Source of the DNA: Leptospira sp.
GTDB taxonomy: Bacteria > Spirochaetota > Leptospiria > Leptospirales > Leptospiraceae
Reading direction: 5' to 3'
DNA length: 64,000 bases
NCBI GenBank assembly: GCA_002786225.1
Contig: PEQN01000004.1
Coordinates: forward strand, 21,915-85,914
This document shows, in pieces, positions 27,782 to 38,234 of the stretch. A program made the translations under genes and the position numbers. A model generated the notes under the pieces. That model searched no databases, had not been told where the DNA came from, and saw only the letters and a program-made list of their open reading frames with translations. Numbering within the stretch: position 1 is the first letter of the stretch; each line of letters starts with the position of its first letter.

Positions 27782-29356
27782 ATGAAAGAGAAAAATCTTG
27801 CCGCTATAGACTTAGGAACCAATTCCTTTCACATGCTTATTGTGAAGGTTCGCCAAGATGGAAGTTATGAATCTATAGCGAAGGAAAAAGAAGCCGTAAG
27901 GCTTGGTTCTGGTTCTGGAGATTATGAAGAGATAGATGAGGCTGCTATGAACCGAGGTATAGCCTGTCTCAAAAGATTCAAAGTCATAGCAGATTCTCAC
28001 AAGGCAGAAGTTTTTGCAATAGCTACCTCCGCACTAAGAGAAGCACTCAATAGAGATGTGTTTCTTAAGAAGGCAAAGAAAGAGGCTGGCGTTCATATAG
28101 ACGTTGTTAAAGGCCAGGAAGAAGCAAGATTGATCTACTTTGGGATTCTGCAAGGATTGCCTGTTTATAAAAAGCGAATTCTGATGGTGGATATTGGAGG
28201 TGGCAGTACAGAAATTCTGATAGGGCAAGGGGGTGACGTTCTTTTCTCCCAATCCTTGAAAATTGGTGCAGTGAGACTGAGTGAAAGATTTTTCACCAAA
28301 GAAACCATGGAGCTTACAGATATCCAGAGATGTAGATTCCATATAGAAGCTTATATTCTTCCCTTGGTAGCAGAGATCCAGAAGTGGAAGCCAGAAGTGA
28401 TTATAGGCTCATCGGGATCCATCACCTCAATTGGATCTATGGTTCTCGCCTTGCGTTCCGAAAAGCGGGACAGGTTGAACGGTTTTGAATTCGAAGCGTC
28501 TGAATTGAGAAAAATCCGAGAGTCCCTTGATGCTGCAAATACACTGAAGAAAAGATCAAAGATCCCAGGTCTGGAAGAAAAGCGTGCTGATATTATCACA
28601 GCAGGATCCTTAATTCTAGATGAAATTTTTAAGCATTTTAATCTTAAGAAAATGATGATCAGTGATTATGCTTTAAGAGAGGGAATAGTGTATGATAAGA
28701 TCAAGAATTGGAAACGATACGAAAGTAGAGATTTTCATTCTTTAGATAACATTCGAACAAAGGCAATTCGTTCTATCAGCAATCTCTATCCCCAAGGAAA
28801 AGAACATTCCGAACATGTCACACATTTGTCTCTGCGCCTCTTTGATGAAATGCTAGGGCTTCATAACTTAGGAACTCATGAAAAAGAATACCTAGAAGCT
28901 GCTGCTCTTCTCCACCAAGTTGGACTAGCTATCTCCCATTCTGCTTATCATAAACACAGCTACTACATCATTCGAAATTCAGAACATATGGTTGGATTTT
29001 CTAATTCCGAGATAGAAATTATTGCCTTAATTGCCAGATACCATCGCAAGAGTATTCCCAAACCCAAGCATGAGGAATTTAAAATTTTATCCCCAGAAGA
29101 ACAATCTCTAGTCAAGAAACTTGCATCTATACTAAAAATCGCCGATGCCTTAGATCGTTCGTTAAAGAAAAATATAATGGATGTATCTGTGTCTATGTCC
29201 GAAACTAAGGTAGAATTGATTTTAGTACCAAGAAAGAAAGCAGATCCACATTTGGAAATTTTCAGTTTAGAAGAGAATAAAGATCTTTTCGAGCATAGCT
29301 ACAACAGAAAATTATCTATAAGTCTCTCGCCTGATTCAAAGAAAAGAATTCTATGA
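27782..29356 (+). CDS. ppx: Ppx/GppA phosphatase with C-terminal HD-like domain
   Basis: Exopolyphosphatase or pppGpp phosphohydrolase of 524 aa. The N-terminal actin-like fold has AAIDLGTNSFHMLIV (phosphate 1), MVDIGGGSTEILIG (phosphate 2) and GSSGSITSIG. The C-terminal part (about 320-500) is HD-related, with HSEHVTHLSLRLFDEM, AALLHQVGLAISHSAYHKHS and LIARYHRK. This matches the long Ppx/GppA architecture. The sequence cannot separate polyphosphate from (p)ppGpp activity. It overlaps the following phosphatase gene by 4 nt, suggesting a joint stress-signalling operon. Confidence 0.9.
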   Translation: MKEKNLAAIDLGTNSFHMLIVKVRQDGSYESIAKEKEAVRLGSGSGDYEEIDEAAMNRGIACLKRFKVIADSHKAEVFAIATSALREALNRDVFLKKAKKEAGVHIDVVKGQEEARLIYFGILQGLPVYKKRILMVDIGGGSTEILIGQGGDVLFSQSLKIGAVRLSERFFTKETMELTDIQRCRFHIEAYILPLVAEIQKWKPEVIIGSSGSITSIGSMVLALRSEKRDRLNGFEFEASELRKIRESLDAANTLKKRSKIPGLEEKRADIITAGSLILDEIFKHFNLKKMMISDYALREGIVYDKIKNWKRYESRDFHSLDNIRTKAIRSISNLYPQGKEHSEHVTHLSLRLFDEMLGLHNLGTHEKEYLEAAALLHQVGLAISHSAYHKHSYYIIRNSEHMVGFSNSEIEIIALIARYHRKSIPKPKHEEFKILSPEEQSLVKKLASILKIADALDRSLKKNIMDVSVSMSETKVELILVPRKKADPHLEIFSLEENKDLFEHSYNRKLSISLSPDSKKRIL

Positions 29357-31833
29357 AATTAAAATTCAAACAATTAAACCTAAACCTGAGCTTCTGCTTA
29401 CTTGCTTGTAATCTGATAGCTTTTCAGCCAATTCTTTCAGTTCCTATTGATTTAAGCTCCGATTGGGAGGTCAAGCTAGGACGAGATACAACAAATTCTA
29501 CAGAGGCTTGGGAAAATTTTCCTTCCTTTCCATTGAAGAATTTCACAGCAGATCATAAGTTAGAAGGTGAGATTCTTCTTACTTTCCGCAAAACCATTAT
29601 TCTAAGCCAAGACGATATTGATGCCCTAAATTTTGAACCTGTTAGTATTCACATTCCTTTTATTGGAAGCTACTATGAGATTCTTTGGAACCAAGAAATT
29701 TTGGAGATAGGAGGCGAGAGGAAGGATGGGAAAATTGAAAAATTTAAAATCATGCGTCATCTCATCAAGCCTATTCCTTATAAAAATCTAAAAGTCGGTT
29801 CTAATACTTTGCATATCGTCTTAGGTGGAATAATTGGACAGTCCATAGATATATCCAGTGCAGCAGATGGTTATCCTCTTCGCATAGATTATCATACTAA
29901 CAATCTTGAGATAGTCCAAGAAAGAGTTTCATTAATGCTCATGTTCCTTTATGGTTTTATGGGATTGTACCATTTGTTATTTTATTTCAAGCGCCCCCAA
30001 GAACAGTACAATTTGTACTATGGAATTTTTTCTATCTTGCTTTCCATTTATATTTATACTAGAAGCCAGGCAGTATTCGAACTTGAGATGGATACTATGA
30101 TTCTCAAGAGAATTGAATTTATATCTGTCTACTTTATTCCAGGTCTTATGAGTTTTTTCTTAGAGAGATACTTCCTAGGCAAGGTTAGCCTAATTTCAAG
30201 GATCTATCTTTCTTTAATCGCTGTTTTAGCCTTGCTTACTGCTTTTTCCCCATCGAACTTACTGAATATTTATTTGCTGATTTGGCAAGCTTCTGTAATC
30301 TATGTTATAGTTTCTACTGTGGTTACCTGTGTAATAGCAATACGTCGTAAAGTGCAAGATGTTCGCAGGCTTCTGGTTGGAATTATTGTTCTTCTCATTT
30401 GTGGGATTTGGGATGTGGGTGGAGCTACGGGTCTATTTAAATTTCAGAATTATGGCCTAATGAGATACGGCTTCTTTGTGTTTGTAGTAGGAATTGCTTT
30501 CATACTTGCCAATCGTTTCTTGCAGATCCATAGAGAAGTTGAAAGTTTAAATAATGATTTAGAAGAAAAAGTTTTGAAACGAACCGAGGAGTTGCAATAC
30601 TCATTAACTGAAATCCAATCTTTAAAAGTCCAACAAGACGGAGATTATTTCTTAACATCCTTACTGATCAATCCTTTAACCAGTAATAAAATTGAAAATA
30701 CCCTAGAGGATTTTGATGTACAGTTTTATTCTAAACAGAAGAAGGCATTTGAATTTAGGGAAAGAAAATTAGAAATTGGTGGGGATATAAATATCGTAGA
30801 CCGCATCCAATTAAAAGGGAAAGAATTTATTGCATTTGTAAATGGTGATGCCATGGGCAAATCTATGCAAGGAGCAGGTGGAGCCTTAGTGCTTGGTGTC
30901 ATTTTTCACTCGGTAGTGACTCGAACCAATTCTAAAAGAGATTCCATGAACAAGGGTCCTGAAACTTGGTTAAAAGAATGCTATATTGAATTGCAAAATG
31001 TTTTTGAAACATTTGATGGGTCTATGTTGATTTCAGTCATTATGGGTCTAATCGATGTTAAATCAGGATGTATGTTTTACTTTAATGCAGAACATCCATG
31101 GTCCGTATTATATAGAGATGAGAGAGCAAGCTTTATTGAAACCTCACTGGAAATTCGAAAGATTGGAACCATGGGAGTCCCTACTGATTTTAGAATTCGT
31201 TGTTTTCTTCTTGAACCAGGAGATGTAATTTTCCTTGGTTCAGATGGGAGAGATGATTTATTGATCGGAAGGAATGCACAGGGTGAGAGGATTATCAACG
31301 AAGATGAAACCCAATTCTTACATTGTGTAGAAGAAGGAAAAGCTGACTTAGAAGAAACTGTCAATTCCATACTTACAAAAGGTGAGTTAACGGATGATCT
31401 TTCCTTGATTCGAATCGCATACAATCCGAATTCTACCTTCATAGATGATTATAGATCTCAACTGAATGATAAAATCACTCATTTAACACAGACAGCTAAA
31501 GCAGCTCTAAAAGATAAGAATTACCAAGAAGCTTCTTTGAATTTCTCTTTAGCTGTAGAAGAGTTTCCTATGAATACCGAAAATTATTACTATGCATCCT
31601 ATGCATACAAATTCAATCGAAACTACCAAGAAGCTTTGAATTATGGAGAAAGATTGTATCTTAGAGAGCCCAACCATCTAAACAATCTGCTCAATCTTGC
31701 AGATGTGCATAGATTTTTAGGAAATACCACCAGAGCAAACTTTCTTCTGAATAAGATAGATCTAATCGATCCAGAAAATGAGCTAGCTCTGAAGATCAAA
31801 TCCAAAATCAATGAGACGATTCAAAAATCCTAA
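29353..31833 (+). CDS. 7TM-DISM membrane SpoIIE-type phosphatase with TPRs
   Basis: An 826-aa membrane signalling phosphatase. A signal peptide (1-30) precedes an extracytoplasmic beta-rich domain (about 30-185). Seven membrane helices (about 190-395, 7TMR-DISM type) lead to a short coiled coil (400-425). A PP2C-like SpoIIE domain (about 460-690) has GGDINIVDRI, NGDAMGKSMQGAGGALVLG, FLGSDGRDDLL and GELTDDLSLIRI, so its metal-binding Asp residues are present. The C-terminal about 130 residues are TPR-like helices. It presumably dephosphorylates an anti-sigma-antagonist, but none is encoded nearby. The 4-nt overlap with ppx means cotranslation. Confidence 0.9.
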   Translation: MKLKFKQLNLNLSFCLLACNLIAFQPILSVPIDLSSDWEVKLGRDTTNSTEAWENFPSFPLKNFTADHKLEGEILLTFRKTIILSQDDIDALNFEPVSIHIPFIGSYYEILWNQEILEIGGERKDGKIEKFKIMRHLIKPIPYKNLKVGSNTLHIVLGGIIGQSIDISSAADGYPLRIDYHTNNLEIVQERVSLMLMFLYGFMGLYHLLFYFKRPQEQYNLYYGIFSILLSIYIYTRSQAVFELEMDTMILKRIEFISVYFIPGLMSFFLERYFLGKVSLISRIYLSLIAVLALLTAFSPSNLLNIYLLIWQASVIYVIVSTVVTCVIAIRRKVQDVRRLLVGIIVLLICGIWDVGGATGLFKFQNYGLMRYGFFVFVVGIAFILANRFLQIHREVESLNNDLEEKVLKRTEELQYSLTEIQSLKVQQDGDYFLTSLLINPLTSNKIENTLEDFDVQFYSKQKKAFEFRERKLEIGGDINIVDRIQLKGKEFIAFVNGDAMGKSMQGAGGALVLGVIFHSVVTRTNSKRDSMNKGPETWLKECYIELQNVFETFDGSMLISVIMGLIDVKSGCMFYFNAEHPWSVLYRDERASFIETSLEIRKIGTMGVPTDFRIRCFLLEPGDVIFLGSDGRDDLLIGRNAQGERIINEDETQFLHCVEEGKADLEETVNSILTKGELTDDLSLIRIAYNPNSTFIDDYRSQLNDKITHLTQTAKAALKDKNYQEASLNFSLAVEEFPMNTENYYYASYAYKFNRNYQEALNYGERLYLREPNHLNNLLNLADVHRFLGNTTRANFLLNKIDLIDPENELALKIKSKINETIQKS

Positions 31834-31851
31834 GTATACAAACTTTCGAAT

Positions 31852-33327
31852 TTAAGATTTGCTTAATTCTTCTGCAAGCTCCACAAGAAGTCGAACTCCA
31901 TACCCTGTAGGACCATTGGACTGGGTTCCCGATGCTTTCTTTCTCCAAGCTGTTCCTGCGATGTCTATGTGAGCCCAGGGAATATTTTCGCCGACGAAAT
32001 TTTTTAAGTACATAGCGGCTGTTATGCTTCCAGCGCCACGGCCACCGGCTATATTTTTGAGATCTGCAATATCACTCTTTAAATCTTCACCGTATTCATC
32101 CCAGAGTGGAAATTCCCACACACGGTCATCTGATTCCAATGATGCCTTTTTAATTGTGTCCACCAAATCAGAGTTATTGGACATTACTGCAGCTGCCTCA
32201 TGACCCAGTGCGATAATTACAGCTCCTGTTAATGTTGCCAAATCAACCATGTAGTCGGGTTTGATTTTCTCAGAAACATAGGAAAGCACATCACCAAGAA
32301 CAAGTCTTCCTTCTGCATCCGTATTTTGAACTTCTACGGTCAGCCCATTGTAAGCAGTATAAACATCACCAGGTTTGATTGCCTTGGCATCAGGCATATT
32401 TTCAGCAGCACCTATTGCCGCTACAACTCGGATCTTAGTCTTTAAAGAAGCAATTGCACCTATAGCATGGATGGTTGCAGCAGCGCCGCACATATCATAT
32501 TTCATTTCATGCATATCACCAGCTGGCTTAATGGAAATTCCTCCACTATCAAAGGTTAGTCCCTTTCCAATGATAGCAAGAGTCTTAGTCGCTCCAGGAG
32601 GTGCATAATCAAGCATTATCATCTTTGCTTTTTTATCTGAGCCTTCACATACAGAAAGAATTCCATTCATTCCTAACTTCTTTAGCTGTGGCTCATCGAA
32701 TACTGTGATTTTTAATTTGTTTTCTTTTGCTATTTCTTTGGATCTCTTAACGAAACCTTCTGGAGTAAAATGATTTGCAGGAAGATGAGCAATATATCTT
32801 GCTCCATTGATATGTCTTGCAACAGATTTTGCTTTATTTATTCCAGCCTTGACAGCATTTTCTGCTATAGAATCTTCTGTTGTGAAAGTAATGGAACCTG
32901 GTTTTTTCTTAGTCTTATCTTTGGTTGCAAGAACATTTAAGGAGTAGTAGCCAATTTCAAGTCCTGTAACGATTTGGTAGGCTAGCTTTTCAGGGGAGAG
33001 TTGGGTGGTGAGTTCTTTGCGAAGATAAATGTGATATCCAACACCATCTAACTTAGATAATTTATTTCCTAATTTAATAAAGCAGGCTGAGATTTTTCGA
33101 ATTAAAAGTTTATCTGCCTTACCAAGTCCCACCAAGATGGTCTTATTGGACTCATCTGTAAAAATTTGTCCCATATCTGCTTTGAAAATTCCAGCCTTCC
33201 ATTGTTCTTGGAATTTCTTAAGTTGGATATTTTTATCCTCGCCACTGTATACAAAATGTACTTTATAATGAAAGCTTGATTTGTTATCGCTAGTACTATA
33301 TGAAAGTTGATTGCCTTCGATTTTCAT
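31852..33327 (-). CDS. pepA: Leucyl aminopeptidase, M17 family
   Basis: Cytoplasmic dimetal aminopeptidase of 491 aa releasing N-terminal residues from peptides. The C-terminal catalytic domain has [15 protein letters not shown] (metal and active-site Lys region), MKYDMCGAA and the M17 signature [12 protein letters not shown] (about 333-344). Length and domain order are standard. It is convergent with the SpoIIE gene, with only 18 nt between stops. It lies downstream of bcp on the same strand, 29 nt apart, so the two may be cotranscribed. Confidence 0.95.
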   Translation of the reverse strand: MKIEGNQLSYSTSDNKSSFHYKVHFVYSGEDKNIQLKKFQEQWKAGIFKADMGQIFTDESNKTILVGLGKADKLLIRKISACFIKLGNKLSKLDGVGYHIYLRKELTTQLSPEKLAYQIVTGLEIGYYSLNVLATKDKTKKKPGSITFTTEDSIAENAVKAGINKAKSVARHINGARYIAHLPANHFTPEGFVKRSKEIAKENKLKITVFDEPQLKKLGMNGILSVCEGSDKKAKMIMLDYAPPGATKTLAIIGKGLTFDSGGISIKPAGDMHEMKYDMCGAAATIHAIGAIASLKTKIRVVAAIGAAENMPDAKAIKPGDVYTAYNGLTVEVQNTDAEGRLVLGDVLSYVSEKIKPDYMVDLATLTGAVIIALGHEAAAVMSNNSDLVDTIKKASLESDDRVWEFPLWDEYGEDLKSDIADLKNIAGGRGAGSITAAMYLKNFVGENIPWAHIDIAGTAWRKKASGTQSNGPTGYGVRLLVELAEELSKS

Positions 33328-33356
33328 TTGTCTCTATTTCCTTAAATTTATATATT

Positions 33357-33830
33357 CTATTTCAAAGCCTTTATATCTTCCATGATAGCATCCACATGAC
33401 CTGCGACCTTCACCTTCTCATAAACCTTTAGCACTTTCAACTTCTCATCTAGAAGGAAGCTAGTTCGCACTATGCCCATTCCTCTTCTTCCCATAAAAAC
33501 TTTTTCCTGCCAAACTCCGTATTTCTCACAAATTTCTCCTGTCTCATCCGAGATCAATGGAAAATTCAAAGATTGTTTCTCTGTAAACTTTTGATGGGAT
33601 TTTGTATCATCCTTAGATATACCCACAACATTAAAACCTAACTTTTGTAATTTGGTAAAATTATCTCGAAAATCACAAGCTTCCGTAGTGCATCCTGGAG
33701 TAGAATCTCTTGGATAAAAATAAAGGACTAATCCTTTTTTCCCAACTAAATCACTGAGTTTTGTATTTTCTCCTTGGGTATTTTTAGCGGTAAAGGTAGG
33801 TGCTTTTTTGCCAACTTCTGGATAATTCAT
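33357..33830 (-). CDS. bcp: Thiol peroxidase of the Bcp/PrxQ type
   Basis: A 157-aa thioredoxin-fold peroxiredoxin reducing H2O2 and organic hydroperoxides. The peroxidatic Cys47 in [15 protein letters not shown] with resolving Cys52 five residues later is the PrxQ arrangement. [14 protein letters not shown] and the C-terminal strand are typical. Length is normal. It is leftward and upstream of pepA. Confidence 0.95.
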   Translation of the reverse strand: MNYPEVGKKAPTFTAKNTQGENTKLSDLVGKKGLVLYFYPRDSTPGCTTEACDFRDNFTKLQKLGFNVVGISKDDTKSHQKFTEKQSLNFPLISDETGEICEKYGVWQEKVFMGRRGMGIVRTSFLLDEKLKVLKVYEKVKVAGHVDAIMEDIKALK

Positions 33831-33940
33831 TTCTTGTTTTCTCCTTGGGAACTTCTTTTAGACAGTTTCTAAATTTGACTGAAAATGGGACATAGAAATT
33901 TCGTAAGGGAAAGTACAAAACTTTCCGAGTCTAAAAGTAT

Positions 33941-34396
33941 ATGGATTCGAGCACAAGAGCACAATTGATCCGAGATGCAAACACTGCCTTCAATGCAGGA
34001 GATATTCGTAAAGCAAGAGAGCTCTATCTCAAAACCAATTACAAAGATGGCTTAGCTCGTATGGGCGATTATTTTATGTATGATAGAAAGTTGCCTATGC
34101 TTGCTTTTGGGTATTACAAAAAAGCAGGAATGCAAGCCAAGGTGGATGAAATCTTTCAGCGTATGATTTTTGCCTTGTCAACCTGGCTAGGACAGGATAA
34201 ATTCAAGCCTGCAAATGTTGCCAGTTCCAACCACAATGCTCCAAACATTCCAAGTGCAGATTCAAATAAGGCTAAGATTCAGCCCAAATCGGCGAATAAT
34301 CTGGAACCAGCTCGACCAATCACACCAGAGGACTTTCAGGTTCATCCCATTCTTCGTGCAAAGGCAATAGAAATTCTAGAAAAACTCAAAAAATAA
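33941..34396 (+). CDS. Small helical (TPR-like) protein
   Basis: A 151-aa soluble protein. The first about 85 residues contain paired helices reminiscent of one to two TPR units (LIRDANTAFNAGDIRKAREL, then a MLAFGYYKKAGMQAKVDEIF helix pair). The middle is low complexity, rich in Asn, Pro and Ser. The end (TPEDFQVHPILRAKAIEILE) is a further helix. No signal peptide. The function is unknown. It sits between bcp and a lipoprotein gene. Confidence 0.8.
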   Translation: MDSSTRAQLIRDANTAFNAGDIRKARELYLKTNYKDGLARMGDYFMYDRKLPMLAFGYYKKAGMQAKVDEIFQRMIFALSTWLGQDKFKPANVASSNHNAPNIPSADSNKAKIQPKSANNLEPARPITPEDFQVHPILRAKAIEILEKLKK

Positions 34397-34471
34397 AATT
34401 AGTTTAAATTTTCGCTTTTATAAGAAAAAAACAGTTTCACTTGTTGTATCAGATAAGGTTCCTACCTGGCT

Positions 34472-35398
34472 ATGAAACTAAATAAGTACTTTATTTCTCT
34501 TTCTATTTCACTTGGTCTTATTTTTATCCAATGCAATTTAAAACAAGAAGAAGGATCTTTCTTTATCTTAGATCTCGCAAGTGGGCAAGCAGCTTCCCAG
34601 GCTTTAGAGTTTAAAGTAGGAGGATCATTGGCAGGTTTGACTAGCGGCAATGTGACCTTGCAATTGAATGGCACGGAAAACCTTAACCTAACTCAAAATG
34701 GCAATTTTCAATTTGCCTCAAATCTTAGTTCTGGAACGGATTATGATGTTGTGGTTGTACAGCAGCCAACAGGATTAAGTTGTTCTATCAATAATGATTC
34801 AGGCAAAATCTCAAATACATCCGTATCTAATCTAGAAGTCATCTGCAACAATGGTAAGAAAATATTTATAACAGCCGCTAACTATAATGGAAATTTAACA
34901 TCGAGTATAGGATTAGGGACATTCAGTAACGGAATATTGGGAGCGGATGCAAGGTGCATGGCTGATACCAATAAACCAACCGATTCGTCCACTTACAAAG
35001 CATTTATAGTTGACGGAAGCAATCGCAGGGCATGTCAATTTGAAAACTGTGGGATCTCAGGAAGATTTGAAGGTCTTGATTGGGTGCTTAAAAGAAATAT
35101 AAAATACATCCGTGCCTCTGATTCTACAAATCTCTTCACTTCCAATAATAGTGCCATTTTTTTGTTTGGAAATTTCAATGCACCGCTTTCTTCGGGAGGA
35201 CCTGTTCAGACCTGGACGGGCTTTGCTCAAAATGTGAAATGGGTTAATTCAAGCGATGATTGTGAGGATTGGACCAGTTCAGATACAGGCGATGATGGAA
35301 GAGCAGGGTCTACAAACCAAACAGATTATACATCCATTCGCAATTCCAATACTTTAGCTTGCAACCAAAACCACCATCTCATATGTGTGGAGCAATAA
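34472..35398 (+). CDS. Lipoprotein with DUF1554 domain
   Basis: A 308-aa surface lipoprotein. The signal peptide ends LIFIQC (Cys21), a spirochaetal lipobox. Residues about 45-125 form a beta-rich Ig-like region (VGGSLAGLTSGNVTLQLNG through VICNNG). Residues about 128-308 carry the DUF1554 signature: GADARCMADTNKP, YKAFIVDGSNRRAC, NVKWVNSSDDCEDW, ending HHLICVEQ. This C-type-lectin-like domain is largely known from Leptospira. Several Cys probably form disulphides. The ligand is unknown. Confidence 0.9.
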   Translation: MKLNKYFISLSISLGLIFIQCNLKQEEGSFFILDLASGQAASQALEFKVGGSLAGLTSGNVTLQLNGTENLNLTQNGNFQFASNLSSGTDYDVVVVQQPTGLSCSINNDSGKISNTSVSNLEVICNNGKKIFITAANYNGNLTSSIGLGTFSNGILGADARCMADTNKPTDSSTYKAFIVDGSNRRACQFENCGISGRFEGLDWVLKRNIKYIRASDSTNLFTSNNSAIFLFGNFNAPLSSGGPVQTWTGFAQNVKWVNSSDDCEDWTSSDTGDDGRAGSTNQTDYTSIRNSNTLACNQNHHLICVEQ

Positions 35399-35613
35399 TT
35401 TTACTTAAATTGTTCAAAGTGATATGATTAAATTAATCCCTGAGATGGATCATTGATCATAAATTTCTTCTTCATAAAGTTAGCAATAGAAGAATAGAGT
35501 TTCTCTTTGTATTCATCTTAAAAAAGAACACCAATAAAAAAGATTTTAATGCAAAAAATCACTTGGAATTGTGTTATTATAAGTGTAAAGTGTTATTAAT
35601 CGGGAGAATCTTT

Positions 35614-36537
35614 ATGAAAATATACAATTTAATACTAATTTTATGCTTATCCATAGCAATATCATGTGGTGGCAAATCAGATAAGCTTACTACAGAGACA
35701 GGACCATCTGAACAATCTGTCCAGATAACATTTTTCTCAGGTGATGCCAAGATAGTTCGAAAGAATATTGAGACTAAGCCAGAGCTTGGCATGTCACTTG
35801 CAAGTGATGATGTCATACTTACTGGTGAAACGGGAAATGTTGAGATACTCATAAGAGAATCTGGTCTTGTAAAAGTTGCTAAGAAATCTTCAGTTATGGT
35901 TTCTTCTTTTTTACGGGATTCTGAAGTTTCTGATACCAATGTCCATATCAATTATGGAAAGATAGTCACTGTAGTTAAGAAAGAAAAGAAAAATGAAAAC
36001 TACAATATTGTAACTCCAACCTTAGTTGCGGGTGTGCGTGGAACATCTTTCATGACTAGTGTTGAGAATCCTAATAGCAATGCAAAGACAGTGGCTTGTG
36101 CCAAAGAAGAATGTGTTGTAAAAGTTTCTGTATTAGAAGGAGCTGTTGCCGTTCATAGAGTTGATAGCCCAGAAGAAGTCTTTCTAGGTAAGGGTTCTGA
36201 AGTAACAATTCCAGGTTCCACTAAATTAAAACAAGAGCTAGTCAAGCCTCTTGGTGAAAAATCTTTAGAAGAACTTAAGGGTTCCATTGTTTTTCATAAG
36301 AGTAGAATTGGCGGTTTCGAGAACCTAGTGGACGAATTGAAGAAAAATTCTCGTGAACTTGCTGAACTTGATTCCTCAGGAAGTCTAGAAGATGCTAAAT
36401 CTGAATTGCAGAAATCTGCAGCGAGCAAGAGTTCTGATGAGATTTTGAAGACTGCAAAGCAAGCAGATGAAACCAAGTATCTTAAGAAAGATATTTCTAA
36501 GGAAAAATTAAAACTAGATCCAAAAGAAACTTTTTAA
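35614..36537 (+). CDS. FecR-domain lipoprotein
   Basis: A 308-aa lipoprotein. The frame is open from 35563, but ATG 35614 has GGGAGA just upstream and starts a proper signal peptide (lipobox AISC, Cys18). A FecR domain (about 38-170) includes SLASDDVILTGETGNVEI and NIVTPTLVAGVRGTSFM, which in spirochaete surface proteins is a beta-sandwich rather than a ferric-citrate regulator. The C-terminal about 110 residues are charged helix, rich in Lys, Glu and Ser. It is followed 41 nt later by a PEGA lipoprotein gene, so it is part of an envelope cluster. Confidence 0.87.
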   Translation: MKIYNLILILCLSIAISCGGKSDKLTTETGPSEQSVQITFFSGDAKIVRKNIETKPELGMSLASDDVILTGETGNVEILIRESGLVKVAKKSSVMVSSFLRDSEVSDTNVHINYGKIVTVVKKEKKNENYNIVTPTLVAGVRGTSFMTSVENPNSNAKTVACAKEECVVKVSVLEGAVAVHRVDSPEEVFLGKGSEVTIPGSTKLKQELVKPLGEKSLEELKGSIVFHKSRIGGFENLVDELKKNSRELAELDSSGSLEDAKSELQKSAASKSSDEILKTAKQADETKYLKKDISKEKLKLDPKETF

Positions 36538-36578
36538 TTTTTTCGTTGATTCTATGCTAGGAGGATTACTATCTCCCT

Positions 36579-38234
36579 ATGTCCTTTCTTAGAAATAGAA
36601 TCCTATGCTTACTAATTGTATCTTTTTCTTACTCCTGTAGCACCATCCAACTCCAAGAAGGATTTGCTACAGAGAGGCAAAGACCTGCTTTTCTTAGGTA
36701 TGAACCTAAGATCCAAGAAGAGCTTACTGACCTCACAGACCACCGCATTCGAAAGAAAAATAAATCCAAGGCAACACTTGCAATTTCAACTCTTGGTTTG
36801 CCCAAAGAAAATTTTGATCCAAGAATCAGAAATTTCTTACTAGAAGAACTCAAACGTTCCCTTACGAGAGATGGCTTTAGTTCTTTCCTTCTTCCTGAAG
36901 AATTAGAAACAAATACCAAGAAGCAAAATCTTTTCGAATGGCTGCGATCTAAAGACGTGGATGTCATTTTGAAACCTAAGGCTGCCCAAGAGGGATCTGA
37001 GATAAAAATGAATGTTCCTGTTTTGGATTCAGTGAACCAAAAGCAATATGGGTCTGTTGATTTTGCATGGAATATAGGCAAGGGTGATTCTGACCCATCT
37101 CTTAAATGGGAGATACAAAAAACAGGAGCTAGACTTTCTGCACTAAGTCCATCTTCTTCAACCTATCCCAAGGTCACCTTACAGGCATCCAATGGTGAGT
37201 GGACTGGAATATTTGATCTCTCTGTGAAAGGGATAGTTCAATTTTATTCCTCCTCTTCGGATACTGTCCTTACCTTGGATGGTAAGACCATTGGCAATAC
37301 TCCGATAACTAAGTTAGCAATCTTGAACGGTCCACACTCTGTTCAATTCTCTAAGCCTGGAGTTGAACCTAAGAAACTTTATATCCATGTTAGAGCGGGG
37401 GAAGAAAGAAATTTTTACCAAGAATGGGAAGACGATATTTCAACAGCATCTTTAAGAATAGGATCCGTGCCTCAGGGCTTAAATGTTATCTTTGATGGGG
37501 AAATGAAAGGTCAGACGAATCAATATCTTTCTGAGATTGCTCCTGGTGATTTTTCTATCCAATACACCAGAGAGTGGGAAGGGGAAGAAATGGTTTTTTC
37601 GGAAGGTTCTATTAGCTTGAATCCTCGTGATAAGAAGGTTGTTACTCTTCCTTATTTTGCAGATGATCTACTAACGCACACTAAATCAGAATTTTGGACT
37701 ACTGTTGGTAGAACAGGTTTCAATCCTGGCTTCAAACCTATTCTATTATTTTCTTCTACTACAAGTCGCTTGGTTCCAGGAGATTATGGTTACTATTCTG
37801 GCTATTTCTTCACGGATAATCTTGAAATCGAAGGAAGCTTTGTAAATCCAAATGAAAATGCAAAGGGTAAGGTTAGCTTTCTAGTTGAGATAGGCGAAGA
37901 TGCATATACGTACGAAGTGAACGATAGAGAGGTTTCTTTTTATCATTTCGATGCAAAAAGTTCTCTCTCCAAAAGTATAGCGGTCTGGACATTTAAGAAA
38001 GATGATCCAGAAAAGGAAAGACCCTTTGCTATAGAAACAGATTTAGCTAAGGGCATGGTTTATTGGTATCTTGGAAATAGAAAGATTTATGAATCCAAAT
38101 TCACAGGAAGACCTTTATGGCGGCTTGCTATCTTAACTCGGGGAGAAGCCTTTTACAATGGTAGCCCTCTATCCAAATTAAAAATCACCTATCCAGATTT
38201 GGTGAAATTTCAAAGCAAATGGGATAAAAAATGA
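36579..38234 (+). CDS. PEGA-domain lipoprotein
   Basis: A 551-aa lipoprotein (signal ending SYSC, Cys20). Two PEGA-like beta domains lie at about 215-285 (VLTLDGKTIGNTPITKL) and 290-360 (GLNVIFDGEMKGQTNQYL). The C-terminal about 190 residues resemble a beta-sandwich with GFNPGFKPILLFSSTTSR and later KGMVYWYLGNRKIYESKF. PEGA domains are usually extracytoplasmic and wall- or protein-associated. The stop codon overlaps the next ATG by 4 nt, so the TPR lipoprotein is translated with it. Confidence 0.85.
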   Translation: MSFLRNRILCLLIVSFSYSCSTIQLQEGFATERQRPAFLRYEPKIQEELTDLTDHRIRKKNKSKATLAISTLGLPKENFDPRIRNFLLEELKRSLTRDGFSSFLLPEELETNTKKQNLFEWLRSKDVDVILKPKAAQEGSEIKMNVPVLDSVNQKQYGSVDFAWNIGKGDSDPSLKWEIQKTGARLSALSPSSSTYPKVTLQASNGEWTGIFDLSVKGIVQFYSSSSDTVLTLDGKTIGNTPITKLAILNGPHSVQFSKPGVEPKKLYIHVRAGEERNFYQEWEDDISTASLRIGSVPQGLNVIFDGEMKGQTNQYLSEIAPGDFSIQYTREWEGEEMVFSEGSISLNPRDKKVVTLPYFADDLLTHTKSEFWTTVGRTGFNPGFKPILLFSSTTSRLVPGDYGYYSGYFFTDNLEIEGSFVNPNENAKGKVSFLVEIGEDAYTYEVNDREVSFYHFDAKSSLSKSIAVWTFKKDDPEKERPFAIETDLAKGMVYWYLGNRKIYESKFTGRPLWRLAILTRGEAFYNGSPLSKLKITYPDLVKFQSKWDKK

